A DNA stretch of 64,000 nt from FEN-1219 sp036563665 (GTDB lineage Bacteria; Pseudomonadota; Gammaproteobacteria; Steroidobacterales; Rariloculaceae). A model generated the notes under the pieces. It made no database searches and was not told the origin of the DNA. It saw only the letters and a program-made list of their open reading frames with translations. Shown in pieces: positions 7,542 through 15,273 of this stretch. The first letter of the stretch is position 1. The number at the start of each line of letters is the position of its first letter. A program made the translations under genes and the position numbers. The stretch spans positions 1-64,000 of the forward strand of contig DATCLY010000093.1 of the NCBI GenBank assembly GCA_036563665.1, given 5' to 3'.

Positions 7542-8609
7542 ATGATCCGTGGACTCGCCACCGCGCTCGCGCTGCTCGCCGCGGCCGCGCCGGCCGCGGG
7601 CCACCACTCCTTCGCGGCGGAGTTCGACGCCAATTTGCGCGGCGAGCTCGAGGGGACCATCACCGCGGTGCAGTTCACGAACCCCCACGTGCGCTACCGG
7701 ATGCGGGTCGTGGGCGAAGACGGCGCGCCGGCGGAGTGGGAGCTGCAGATGAGCAGCGTGACCACCTTGCGGACGATGGGCTGGACCGCCGACACGCTCG
7801 CCGTGGGCGACCGCGTGCGGGCGAGCGGCGAGCTCGGCCGCAACGGGACCCGCAAGCTCTTCGTGCGCTCGCTCGTCACGGCCGAGGGCGAGGAGCTGCT
7901 CGCCAACCGCCAGGCCGCTCCGGACCGCGTGAACGCCACCGCCGGCAAGGACTACGGCTACGCGAAGATCAGGAACCAGTATCCTGTCGACATAACAGGA
8001 GCTTGGAACAATCGCTTCAAGTTCCGTCTCACCGTCGACGACCTCGAGCCCAAGCCGACGCCGTTCACTGAGGAGGGGCGGCGCGTGTTCGAGGCGACGG
8101 AGCACTACGACGACTACGCGCTGCGCTGCCTGCCGCTCGGCTTGCCGCGCATCTTCGGCTCGCCGTACCCCATGGAGATCGTGGACGCGGGCACGCACTA
8201 CCTGTTCGTCTACGTGCAGAACAACACGCCGCGGCGGGTCTACATGGACGGCCGCGAGCCGCCGGCCGACCTGCCGCCGAGCTCGATGGGGTTCTCCGTG
8301 GGACGCTGGGAAGGGAAGGTGCTGATCGTCGAGACGACGCATCTCGCGCCCGGGTGGCTCGACGGGTCGGGGCTGCCGATGGCGGGCGAGGGCACGCGCA
8401 TCGTGGAGCGCTACGAGCCGAGCGAGGACGGGCTCACGATGGACCGCACGATGACGATCTACGACCCGTACTACACCGCGCCGCTCGTGCGGCGCCGCGG
8501 GTCCGCACGCGACGACTCGCTCGTGCTCACCGAGCAGGACCCGTGCGATCCGACGGGCTACTACCGCGACCTCTTCGAAGCGGGCCAGCTCGAGCAGCGG
8601 CTCCGCTGA
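7542..8609 (+). CDS. Secreted fusion: DUF6152 plus GDTLVVET-type domain
   Basis: A 355-residue protein with a signal peptide (GLATALALLAAAAPAAG). Residues about 20-130 are DUF6152 (HHSFAAEFDANLRGELEG, FTNPHVRYRMRV, GWTADTLAVGDRV). Residues about 150-350 are the partner family (DITGAWNNRF, CLPLGLPRIFGSPYPMEIV, SVGRWEGKVLIVETTHLAPGW, RIVERYEPSEDGLTMDRTMTIYDP). It is thus a single-chain version of the two genes at 4016 and 4414, with the same order of domains. The ATG follows GGGGGCGG. It is divergent from the propeller-like gene with a 197-base spacer. Function unknown, location periplasm. Confidence 0.82.
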   Translation: MIRGLATALALLAAAAPAAGHHSFAAEFDANLRGELEGTITAVQFTNPHVRYRMRVVGEDGAPAEWELQMSSVTTLRTMGWTADTLAVGDRVRASGELGRNGTRKLFVRSLVTAEGEELLANRQAAPDRVNATAGKDYGYAKIRNQYPVDITGAWNNRFKFRLTVDDLEPKPTPFTEEGRRVFEATEHYDDYALRCLPLGLPRIFGSPYPMEIVDAGTHYLFVYVQNNTPRRVYMDGREPPADLPPSSMGFSVGRWEGKVLIVETTHLAPGWLDGSGLPMAGEGTRIVERYEPSEDGLTMDRTMTIYDPYYTAPLVRRRGSARDDSLVLTEQDPCDPTGYYRDLFEAGQLEQRLR

Positions 8610-8627
8610 CGCGGCGGCGCCCGCCGA

Positions 8628-9227
8628 TCAGTCGTCGGCCCGGCGTACGCGGATGGCGCGGCCGCCGCGCTCCGGGACGAGGAAGTAGCTGCCGAGTGCG
8701 CCCGGGCGGATCTGCGCCGCGAACGGCGGGTCGTCGAGCAGCGCGCGGCGGCCGTCCGTCTGCCGCCACACTTCGCCGTCATCGAGCACGAACGTCACGT
8801 TCGGGCGTTCGGCGCCCAGCACTTCGACCACCATGACGTCGCGCGCGCTATTCGCGTTCTGGTCGCGGTCGTCCGCGTCCGCGCTGCTCCGGGCGGGACT
8901 CCGCAGCGGCACTTCCACGGCCGGCGGCGCGGGCTCCGCGCGACGCGCGGTGTCGGGCGGGGCGGCGGGGGGCGGCGCGGGCGGCGCAGCGCTCGCGCTG
9001 CCCCGCGCGGGTTGCCGCTCCTCCGCGGACCTGTCGACTCCGAGCGCACGGTCGTAGCAGGCGAGGCGCGCGTCGTCGTCCCGCACACCACGGCAGGCGA
9101 GCAACGCCTCGAGGTCGTTCTGCGCGAAGGCGCGGCCCGGCAGGAACATGGCGGCGCCGACCAGGAGGCCGAGCCCGGAGGCCCCGAGACGGAAATGGCG
9201 AACGAGAGTAGCCGATGTCGAGCTCAT
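8628..9227 (-). CDS. Small secreted hypothetical protein with CRGVRDDDARLACYD motif
   Basis: A 199-residue protein with a signal sequence (LGLLVGAAMFLPGRAFAQ). It is followed by LLACRGVRDDDARLACYDRALG, a two-Cys motif seen at the start of many uncharacterised proteobacterial exported proteins. A Pro/Ala-rich linker (about residues 65-110) leads to a C-terminal beta-rich stretch (VMVVEVLGAERPNVTFVLDDGEVWRQTDG) that could be an OB- or SH3-like fold. The start at 9225-9227 was chosen because it puts the signal peptide at the N-terminus. It is divergent from the M49 peptidase gene. I cannot assign a function. Confidence 0.65.
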   Translation of the reverse strand: MSSTSATLVRHFRLGASGLGLLVGAAMFLPGRAFAQNDLEALLACRGVRDDDARLACYDRALGVDRSAEERQPARGSASAAPPAPPPAAPPDTARRAEPAPPAVEVPLRSPARSSADADDRDQNANSARDVMVVEVLGAERPNVTFVLDDGEVWRQTDGRRALLDDPPFAAQIRPGALGSYFLVPERGGRAIRVRRADD

Positions 9228-9307
9228 CCCCGGTTGTCCTTCTATGTCTTTGTCGGCTATGCGAGCATGCGCAAAATACCACAGTCCCTCTTCGACGGAG
9301 CCGGAAG

Positions 9308-11410
9308 TTGCGAAGCGATGCAGGACTGGCGGCGCTCGCCGCATGGGTTGTCTTCGGCGCCGCGGTCGGGGGCTGCAGCGATCCGGGGCCGACGGGCGAT
9401 CACGGCGAGGCACAGGTGCAGAACGAGCAGACGGCCGTTCAGGGCGGCGAGCCGGTGGAGTTCAAGGTGGAAGCGGAGCGTTTCGCGGACCTGCGCATCC
9501 TGCGCTACCGCGTGCCCGGCTTCGAGAACCTGGACCTGCGGACGAAGACGCTCCTGTACTACCTCTACGAGGCGGCGCTGTCGGGCCGCGAGATCATCTA
9601 CGACCAGAAATACCGCTACAACCTCGCGATCAAGCGCACGCTCGAGCAGATCGTGCGCAGCTACCCCGGTGATCGCTCGGAGCCCGCGTTCGAAGCGCTG
9701 CTCGTCTACCTGAAGCGCGTGTGGTTCTCGAACGGCATTCATCACCACTACAACAACGACAAGTTCGTGCCCGGCTTCACGTTCGACGACCTGCGCCGGT
9801 TCGTGGCGGCCACGCCGGGACCGTTCCCCGTGCGGGAAGGGCAGACGGTGGAGCAGCTGCTCGAGGAGCTCAGACCCGTGATGTTCGACCCCACGGTCGA
9901 CGCGAAGCTCGTCGAGAAGAGCGGCGGCGTGGACGTCGTGGCGAGCTCCGCGGTGAACTTCTACTCCGGTGTCACGCAGGCGGAGGTCGAGGCCTTCTAC
10001 GCGGCCCGCAAGGATCCGAGCGACGACACGCCCGTCTCCTTGGGCCTGAACTCGCGGCTGGTGGGCACGCCGGACGGCCCGGTCGAGCAGGTATGGCGCC
10101 TCGGCGGCCTCTACACGGAGGCGATCGAGCGCGTGGTCGAGTGGCTCGAGAAGGCGGCGGAAGTCGCCGAGAACGACGCCCAGCGCGAGGCGCTCGAGAA
10201 GCTCGTGCGCTACTACCGCAGCGGCGACCTCGAGCACTGGGACGAGTACAACGTGGCGTGGGTGCGCGACGCGGATTCGCTGGTCGACACGATCAACGGC
10301 TTCATCGAGGTGTATCACGACCCGTTGGGGATGCGCGGCTCGTACGAGGCCGTGGTGGCGTTCCGCGATCCGGTGGCCACGCGGCGCATCGAGACCATCG
10401 CCGCGAACGCCCAGTGGTTCGAGGATCACTCGCCGATCCTGCCCGAGCACAAGAAGCCGGACGTCACGGGCATCACGGGCAAGGTGATCAACGTGGTGGT
10501 GGAGGCGGGCGACGCCTCGCCCGCCACGCCCATCGGCATCAATCTGCCGAACGCCGATTGGATCCGGCGGCAGCACGGCTCGAAGTCGGTGTACCTCGCG
10601 AACATCGTCACCGCCTACAACCTCGTGCGCGGCGCCGTCGAGCAGGAGTTCGCCTGGGACGCGGACGAAGTGGCGCGCGGCGAGCGTTACGGCGAGCAGG
10701 TGGCGGCGCTCATGACCGACATGCACGAGGTCATCGGCCACGCCTCGGGGCAGCTCGAGCCCGGCGTGGGGCCGCTGCACGAGACGTTGCGCAACTACGG
10801 CTCCACGTTGGAGGAGGCGCGGGCGGACCTCGTCGCCCTCTACTACATCGTGGACCCGAAGCTCGTCGAGCTCGGCCTGCTGCCGTCGACGGAGGCCGGG
10901 CGCATCGCGTACGACCGCTACATCCGTAATGGGCTCATGGAGCAGCTCAACCGCGTGCCGCTCGGGGGCAACGTGGAGGAAGACCACATGCGCAACCGCC
11001 AGCTCGTCGCGGCGTGGGCTTACGAGCGCGGCCGGGCGGACAACGTGATCGAGCGGCGCACCCGCGACGGCAAGACCTACTTCGTGGTGCGCGACTACGA
11101 GGCGCTGCGCGAGCTCTTCGGCGAGCTCCTGCGCGAGATCCAGCGCATCAAATCGGAAGGCGACTACGCGGCCGCGCAGGCGCTCGTCGAGGCGTACGGC
11201 GTGCGCGTCGACCGCGCGCTGCACGAGGAGGTGCTGGCGCGCTACGAGCGCCTCGACATCCCGCCCTATGCAGGCTTCATCAATCCGCGGCTCGTGCCGG
11301 TGATGGAGGACGGGCGCATCGTGGACGTGCGCATCGAGTACCCCGAGGATTTCGCCGCGCAGATGCTCGAGTACGCGGAGCGCTACGCGTTCCTGCCTAC
11401 GTGGAACTGA
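9308..11410 (+). CDS. Peptidase family M49 (dipeptidyl-peptidase III-like) lipoprotein
   Basis: A 700-residue protein. HEVIGH at residues 473-478 and EEARAD at 502-507 match the two zinc-binding motifs of family M49 (HExxGH and EExRAE/D), and the length fits dipeptidyl-peptidase III. The gene has a TTG start at 9308-9310, with GGAG seven bases upstream. This start gives a perfect lipoprotein signal, LAALAAWVVFGAAVGGC, with the lipobox cysteine at about residue 23. Earlier in-frame starts would bury that signal behind about 31 extra residues. It likely removes dipeptides from peptides in the periplasm, anchored to a membrane. Bacterial M49 members are sometimes mislabelled dihydrofolate reductase in databases. 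Confidence 0.88.
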   Translation: MRSDAGLAALAAWVVFGAAVGGCSDPGPTGDHGEAQVQNEQTAVQGGEPVEFKVEAERFADLRILRYRVPGFENLDLRTKTLLYYLYEAALSGREIIYDQKYRYNLAIKRTLEQIVRSYPGDRSEPAFEALLVYLKRVWFSNGIHHHYNNDKFVPGFTFDDLRRFVAATPGPFPVREGQTVEQLLEELRPVMFDPTVDAKLVEKSGGVDVVASSAVNFYSGVTQAEVEAFYAARKDPSDDTPVSLGLNSRLVGTPDGPVEQVWRLGGLYTEAIERVVEWLEKAAEVAENDAQREALEKLVRYYRSGDLEHWDEYNVAWVRDADSLVDTINGFIEVYHDPLGMRGSYEAVVAFRDPVATRRIETIAANAQWFEDHSPILPEHKKPDVTGITGKVINVVVEAGDASPATPIGINLPNADWIRRQHGSKSVYLANIVTAYNLVRGAVEQEFAWDADEVARGERYGEQVAALMTDMHEVIGHASGQLEPGVGPLHETLRNYGSTLEEARADLVALYYIVDPKLVELGLLPSTEAGRIAYDRYIRNGLMEQLNRVPLGGNVEEDHMRNRQLVAAWAYERGRADNVIERRTRDGKTYFVVRDYEALRELFGELLREIQRIKSEGDYAAAQALVEAYGVRVDRALHEEVLARYERLDIPPYAGFINPRLVPVMEDGRIVDVRIEYPEDFAAQMLEYAERYAFLPTWN

Positions 11411-11453
11411 CGGCGCAGGGTCGCGCGCGGCAGGGCTCTCGCGCGATCGCGCA

Positions 11454-11472
11454 GCGCCGGCGCTTCCGGCGC
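11454..11472. terminator. GC hairpin between convergent genes
   Basis: GCGCCGG and CCGGCGC arms with a 5-base loop, located between the stop of the M49 gene and the stop of the minus-strand DUF6152 gene. There is no T-run. It is a possible shared terminator. Confidence 0.35.
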
Positions 11473-11489
11473 GCGGCTCGGTCACGCGG

Positions 11490-11915
11490 TCATTCGGGCG
11501 GCTGCGAGCCCTGGAAGAACAGCGGCCTCCCGTCCGCGAACGCCAGCGTGCGCCCCACGGCGCGGTTCGAGCCGTCGCGGGCGCGATAGCCGGACACGAC
11601 GAGCTCGGAGCCGACGGGGATCGAGCTCTTCGTCACGCCTCGCTTGAAGAGCGCGTTGGGGCTGCCGCCCTCGATCATCCAGGTTTCCTTGCGGCCGTCG
11701 TCGGCCGTGACGTCGAGGTGGATCCAGGAGTGCGGATTGATGAGCTCCACCTTGGTCACGACGCCGCGGATCTCGACCGGGCTGTTCGCGTCGAACTCGG
11801 CGGCGAACGCATGATGAGCCTCGGCGTCAGCCGCCGCGAGGAACGCGAACAGCGCGAGCACCGACGAGAGCGTGGCGACCGTTCGGCGCATGCGGACCTT
11901 GATTCGCTTAGTCAT
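11490..11915 (-). CDS. Secreted DUF6152-family protein
   Basis: A 141-residue protein with a signal peptide (TVATLSSVLALFAFLAAADAEA) followed by HHAFAAEFDANSPVEIRG, INPHSWIHLDV and the Gly-Ser-rich C-terminal turn typical of DUF6152. The ATG at 11913-11915 is preceded by GGAGG with a 5-base spacing and was preferred over the GTG at 11927. It overlaps the stop of the upstream gene (11908) by eight bases, so the two are co-translated. It is the last gene of a three-gene minus-strand operon (12908, 11908, 11490) in which two GDTLVVET-type proteins precede one DUF6152 protein. Confidence 0.85.
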   Translation of the reverse strand: MTKRIKVRMRRTVATLSSVLALFAFLAAADAEAHHAFAAEFDANSPVEIRGVVTKVELINPHSWIHLDVTADDGRKETWMIEGGSPNALFKRGVTKSSIPVGSELVVSGYRARDGSNRAVGRTLAFADGRPLFFQGSQPPE

Positions 11916-12906
11916 TCTCGCCTCCACCCTTCCTGGCCGCCTCGGCCGCCGCGCGCTCCTCGGCGCGCGCCCCCGAGAGCGTGTTCGCGAGCCCGTAATT
12001 GCCCTCGTGACAGGCGTACTCGAACATCGGGCCCTCGATCCGCGCGAGCGGATACTCGATCGTCCACGGCACGGCCCAGTTGAACGGGTCCTCCACCGTG
12101 GCCCGGTACAGCAACCTGTCGTCGTCCACGCGCTCGAAGCGCTCGGTGACGCGCGCGTCCCTCGACAGCAGCGCGCCCGGCGGCATTCCGCGGATGTTGC
12201 TCTTGCCCGTGAAGTTCGTGGTCTCGATCACGAGCGCGTCGCCTTCGTACCGTCCGCGCGAATCGCCGAGCCACTGACGGATCGCGTCGGGCAGCGGCGG
12301 ACGGCCGTCGAGCGGCACGATGCGCGCGTCCGGCATCATCTCCGTCTGGATGACGGCGTAGTCCCTCGCCTGGTAGATCTGCAGATTGCTGTTGTAGCCG
12401 ACGGGGATGATCGGAATCTGGTGCGACCAGATGATGCAGCGCTCCGCCAGCGACCGGTCCTGCGCGCTGTCGAACCCGTGCTCGCGCTGATACTCCACGC
12501 GCCGGCGCGCGGCCTCCGCGGCTTCCGGCTTCAGCGGCGGCAGCCGACCGTTCGGCGGATCCACGACGAGCGACGTGCGCAGATTGGGCACGACGCCGTT
12601 CTGGCTGTGGTCGAGCCCGAAGTCCGTGAGCTGATAGTGGACGTCCTCGGCCGTGCCCGGCTCGGTCTCCTGGGGCCCGAGGCGCCGGCGGGTGAATTCC
12701 GCGGCCTCCTCCTCGGTGAAGAACGGCTTGTCGGCGAGCTCGGGCGGCCGCTCGAACGGCACCACCGTGTTGTTGGTCCAGTAGCCTTGCAGGTCCGGCT
12801 GGCCGAAAGCATTCCGGCCGTCCGCGCCGGCCGCGGCGGCGGCGCTCGTGACGGCGGCCGCCACGGCAGCCGTCGCTGCGGCCCGTTTCGTCTTGGCGTT
12901 CAGCAT
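11908..12906 (-). CDS. Secreted GDTLVVET-type protein
   Basis: A 332-residue protein with an Ala-rich signal peptide, then FGQPDLQGYWTNNTVVPFERP, CIIWSHQIPIIPVGYNSNLQIYQ, DSRGRYEGDALVIETTNFTGKS, RVTERFERVDDDRLLYRATVEDP and EYACHEGNYGLANTL. These align block by block with the 4414 and 12908 products. Two motif cysteines (in CIIWSH and YACHEGN) are conserved in sister proteins and may form a disulphide. Function unknown. It is separated by one base from the upstream gene at 12908, and overlaps the downstream DUF6152 gene. Confidence 0.8.
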   Translation of the reverse strand: MLNAKTKRAAATAAVAAAVTSAAAAAGADGRNAFGQPDLQGYWTNNTVVPFERPPELADKPFFTEEEAAEFTRRRLGPQETEPGTAEDVHYQLTDFGLDHSQNGVVPNLRTSLVVDPPNGRLPPLKPEAAEAARRRVEYQREHGFDSAQDRSLAERCIIWSHQIPIIPVGYNSNLQIYQARDYAVIQTEMMPDARIVPLDGRPPLPDAIRQWLGDSRGRYEGDALVIETTNFTGKSNIRGMPPGALLSRDARVTERFERVDDDRLLYRATVEDPFNWAVPWTIEYPLARIEGPMFEYACHEGNYGLANTLSGARAEERAAAEAARKGGGEND

Positions 12907-12907
12907 G

Positions 12908-13735
12908 TCAGTCGGTCTCCGTGCTCGCGCCCTTGCGCAGATGGTCGTACAGCAGCGCTTCCGCGAATTCGGGGCACTTGAACTCGAGGATGCGCGCCCC
13001 GGGCTCGATCCTGCGATAGAGCGGCAGGCTGATCTTCCAAGGCCGGGTGTACACCGTCGGATCCTCGATGAGCGCCTCGTAATGCAGGTGATTCGGTCCG
13101 AGCGGCGTGTAGCGCTCCACGACGCGCATGTTGGCGCTGCCGAAGTTGCCCGCTCGATCGAGCCAGGTCTGGCCGTTCTGCCCCGTCACCTCGACGACCA
13201 GGGTGTCTCCTTCCCAGCGGCCGTTCGACCACCCCATCCAGCTGTCGACGGGCGCCTCCACGTGATTGCTCATGTAGATCGTGCGCGAGGCGCCCGCGTA
13301 CTCGTAGGCGATGAGGATGTCGCCCTCGGTCTGGATGATCTGGAAGGGATAGGGCATGTAGGTGGCCCGCGGCACGCCCGGCCGATAGCACTTGATCTCC
13401 GGATCGAGCGTTCCGCGGTTCGCGAAATTCGCGTCGCGTTGCGCCTTCGCCTCGGGGCGGTAGGGGATGGCGCCGCCTTCCACCACGCCCAGGCCCGGCG
13501 GGACGGCGTTCTGCGCCCCCAGGCTCGCCACCGTCCCGTGCATGGCCGCGTGCGGCTCGATGTTCCAATGCGCCTCGCCCAACGCCTGCCATACGCCGGT
13601 CAGGTCCGGCACGCCGCTCGGCATGCGCGGCAGCTCTTCGAGCGGCGCAGGCGTTTGTGCCGCCGTGCCGGCCGCAAGCAGCGCCCCGAGCCAAGCCAAC
13701 GGCACGCGCACGCTCGGCCCCAGGAACCTCGGCAT
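12908..13735 (-). CDS. Secreted GDTLVVET-type protein
   Basis: A 275-residue protein with a signal peptide (VPLAWLGALLAAGTAAQ) and the family blocks SGVPDLTGVWQALG, CYRPGVPRATYMPYPFQIIQ, WSNGRWEGDTLVVEVTGQNG, RVVERYTPLGPNHLHYEALI and LEFKCPEFAEALLYDHL. The ATG at 13733-13735 has a GGAAAG site six bases before it and was preferred over an in-frame ATG at 13768, which would place 11 charged residues ahead of the signal. It is first in a three-gene operon with 11908 and 11490, and divergent from the fused gene at 13993. Confidence 0.8.
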   Translation of the reverse strand: MPRFLGPSVRVPLAWLGALLAAGTAAQTPAPLEELPRMPSGVPDLTGVWQALGEAHWNIEPHAAMHGTVASLGAQNAVPPGLGVVEGGAIPYRPEAKAQRDANFANRGTLDPEIKCYRPGVPRATYMPYPFQIIQTEGDILIAYEYAGASRTIYMSNHVEAPVDSWMGWSNGRWEGDTLVVEVTGQNGQTWLDRAGNFGSANMRVVERYTPLGPNHLHYEALIEDPTVYTRPWKISLPLYRRIEPGARILEFKCPEFAEALLYDHLRKGASTETD

Positions 13736-13852
13736 GCACGCTTTCCTTTCGTCGTGCGGCTTCGCCACCGCAGGTCGATTCTGCCTCCGGCGCCGGCCGG
13801 GAGGGAAGCCGCTCGGCGCGCGCTCGCGGCAGGCGGCAGGACGGCGGCCGAG

Positions 13853-13858
13853 TACAAT
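13853..13858 (+). promoter_or_regulatory. Possible -10 element for the 13993 gene
   Basis: TACAAT in the otherwise GC-rich spacer between the divergent genes at 13735 and 13993. No good -35 hexamer is visible, so this is a weak call. Confidence 0.25.
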
Positions 13859-13992
13859 GAGGGCCGTTTCCCGGGGGCGCGAATCAGGGTTTTCGAAGTC
13901 GAGCCGTCTGCCTCGCGCACGCGGGAGTCGCGGCGCGTGAGCGCCGCCGACGACGGCAGGTCGGCTGCGACAAGCAGGGGAGGGTCATTGCT

Positions 13993-15240
13993 ATGATCGG
14001 CAGAACCGGTGTGGCGCTCGCCGCGTGCCTCGGCGCCGCGGACGCGTGGGCGCATCACGGTATCGCGAACTTCGACATGAACCGCGAGGTCGCGGTGGAA
14101 GGCGTGATCACCGACATCGCGTTCATCAATCCCCACTCGTGGCTGTACTTCGACGTGCGTGCCGAGGACGGCAGCATCCAGCACTGGAAGTGCGAGCTGC
14201 GCGGCGGCACGGTGCTGCGCCGCTCCGGATGGTCGCCGGAGATGTTCGTCATCGGCTCCACGGTGAAGGTCACGGGTGCGCCCGATCGATTCGAGCCGCA
14301 TACGTGCTACACCGGCACGATCGTGCTGGCCGACGGCCGCAGCATGGATCGCTACGGCCAGCTCGCGGAGGCGCCGAAGCCGCCGCCGGTCGAGCGGCCG
14401 CTGCGCCGGCCGACCGGCGAGCCGAACCTGGCCGGCGATTGGGCGCCGGAGCAGCGCGTGATGACCGACCCGCGCGGGATCAGCGGTGCGCTGCTGCCCG
14501 TGAGCGTGGTGCGCGGGCTCGAGCCCGGCGAGCTGCCGGACGGCGTGCGGCCGTTCCCCGGCGCGCGCGGCACTCCGGAGTCGCTCGCGCCGGACGCCAT
14601 CCGGGCGGCCTGGACGCGGCCGTCGCCGGTCACGCTCACGGAGGCCGGGCGGCGCGCGATCGAAGGCTTCGACCCCTCGTCGCGCGACAACCCGCGGTTG
14701 CGCTGCGAGCCCACCAACATCATCTTCGATTGGACCTTCGAGCAGCTCGTCAACCGCATCACGCAGGAGCCGGACCGCATCCGCATCCAGTACGGCGCCG
14801 TCGGCATCGATCGCACGATCCACTTGAGCATGAGCGAGCATCCCGCGGACATCGAGCCGAGCGTGACCGGGCATTCGATCGGCTGGTGGGAGGGCGACGT
14901 GCTGGTCGTGGACACGGTGGGCTTCGCGCCGGGAATCCTGTCCGCGGACGCGCGCGTGCCTCACAGCGCCGAGCTGCACGTGGTCGAGCGCTTCACGCTC
15001 TCCGAGGATGGCCGCGCCATCACGCGCGAGTACGTGGCCGAAGACCCGCTGTACTTCGAGGGGCAATATCGCGGCAGGGACACCGTCTACGTGGCGGACC
15101 TGCCGTACGAGACGCCGAGCTGCGACGACCGCAGCTACGTGACGCCCGACGACGAGAGCGCTCCCGCCTCCGCGGAGCCCGCGGCGAGCGAGCCCGCGCC
15201 GACGCCGCCGTCGAAGCCATGGTGGAAGTTCTGGGACTGA
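13993..15240 (+). CDS. Secreted fusion: DUF6152 plus GDTLVVET-type domain
   Basis: A 415-residue protein whose short signal peptide (TGVALAACLGAADAWA) precedes a DUF6152 domain (HHGIANFDMNREVAVEG, FINPHSWLYFDV, LRRSGWSPEMFVIGSTV; residues about 18-120). It continues into the partner family at residues about 135-385 (GEPNLAGDWAPEQ, RCEPTNIIFDWTFEQ, HSIGWWEGDVLVVDTVGFAPG, HVVERFTLSEDGRAITREY). A Ser/Pro/Ala-rich tail ending in PSKPWWKFWD is unique to this copy and may contact membrane lipid. It is the second fused version in the region. Function unknown. Confidence 0.8.
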   Translation: MIGRTGVALAACLGAADAWAHHGIANFDMNREVAVEGVITDIAFINPHSWLYFDVRAEDGSIQHWKCELRGGTVLRRSGWSPEMFVIGSTVKVTGAPDRFEPHTCYTGTIVLADGRSMDRYGQLAEAPKPPPVERPLRRPTGEPNLAGDWAPEQRVMTDPRGISGALLPVSVVRGLEPGELPDGVRPFPGARGTPESLAPDAIRAAWTRPSPVTLTEAGRRAIEGFDPSSRDNPRLRCEPTNIIFDWTFEQLVNRITQEPDRIRIQYGAVGIDRTIHLSMSEHPADIEPSVTGHSIGWWEGDVLVVDTVGFAPGILSADARVPHSAELHVVERFTLSEDGRAITREYVAEDPLYFEGQYRGRDTVYVADLPYETPSCDDRSYVTPDDESAPASAEPAASEPAPTPPSKPWWKFWD

Positions 15241-15273
15241 CGCCGCTCGGCCGCTGACGGGCCGCGGCATGCG

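Noticed and set aside
9225..9308. Longer starts for the M49 gene reaching to 9215
   Set aside because: They would overlap the divergent 8628-9227 gene and bury the lipoprotein signal.
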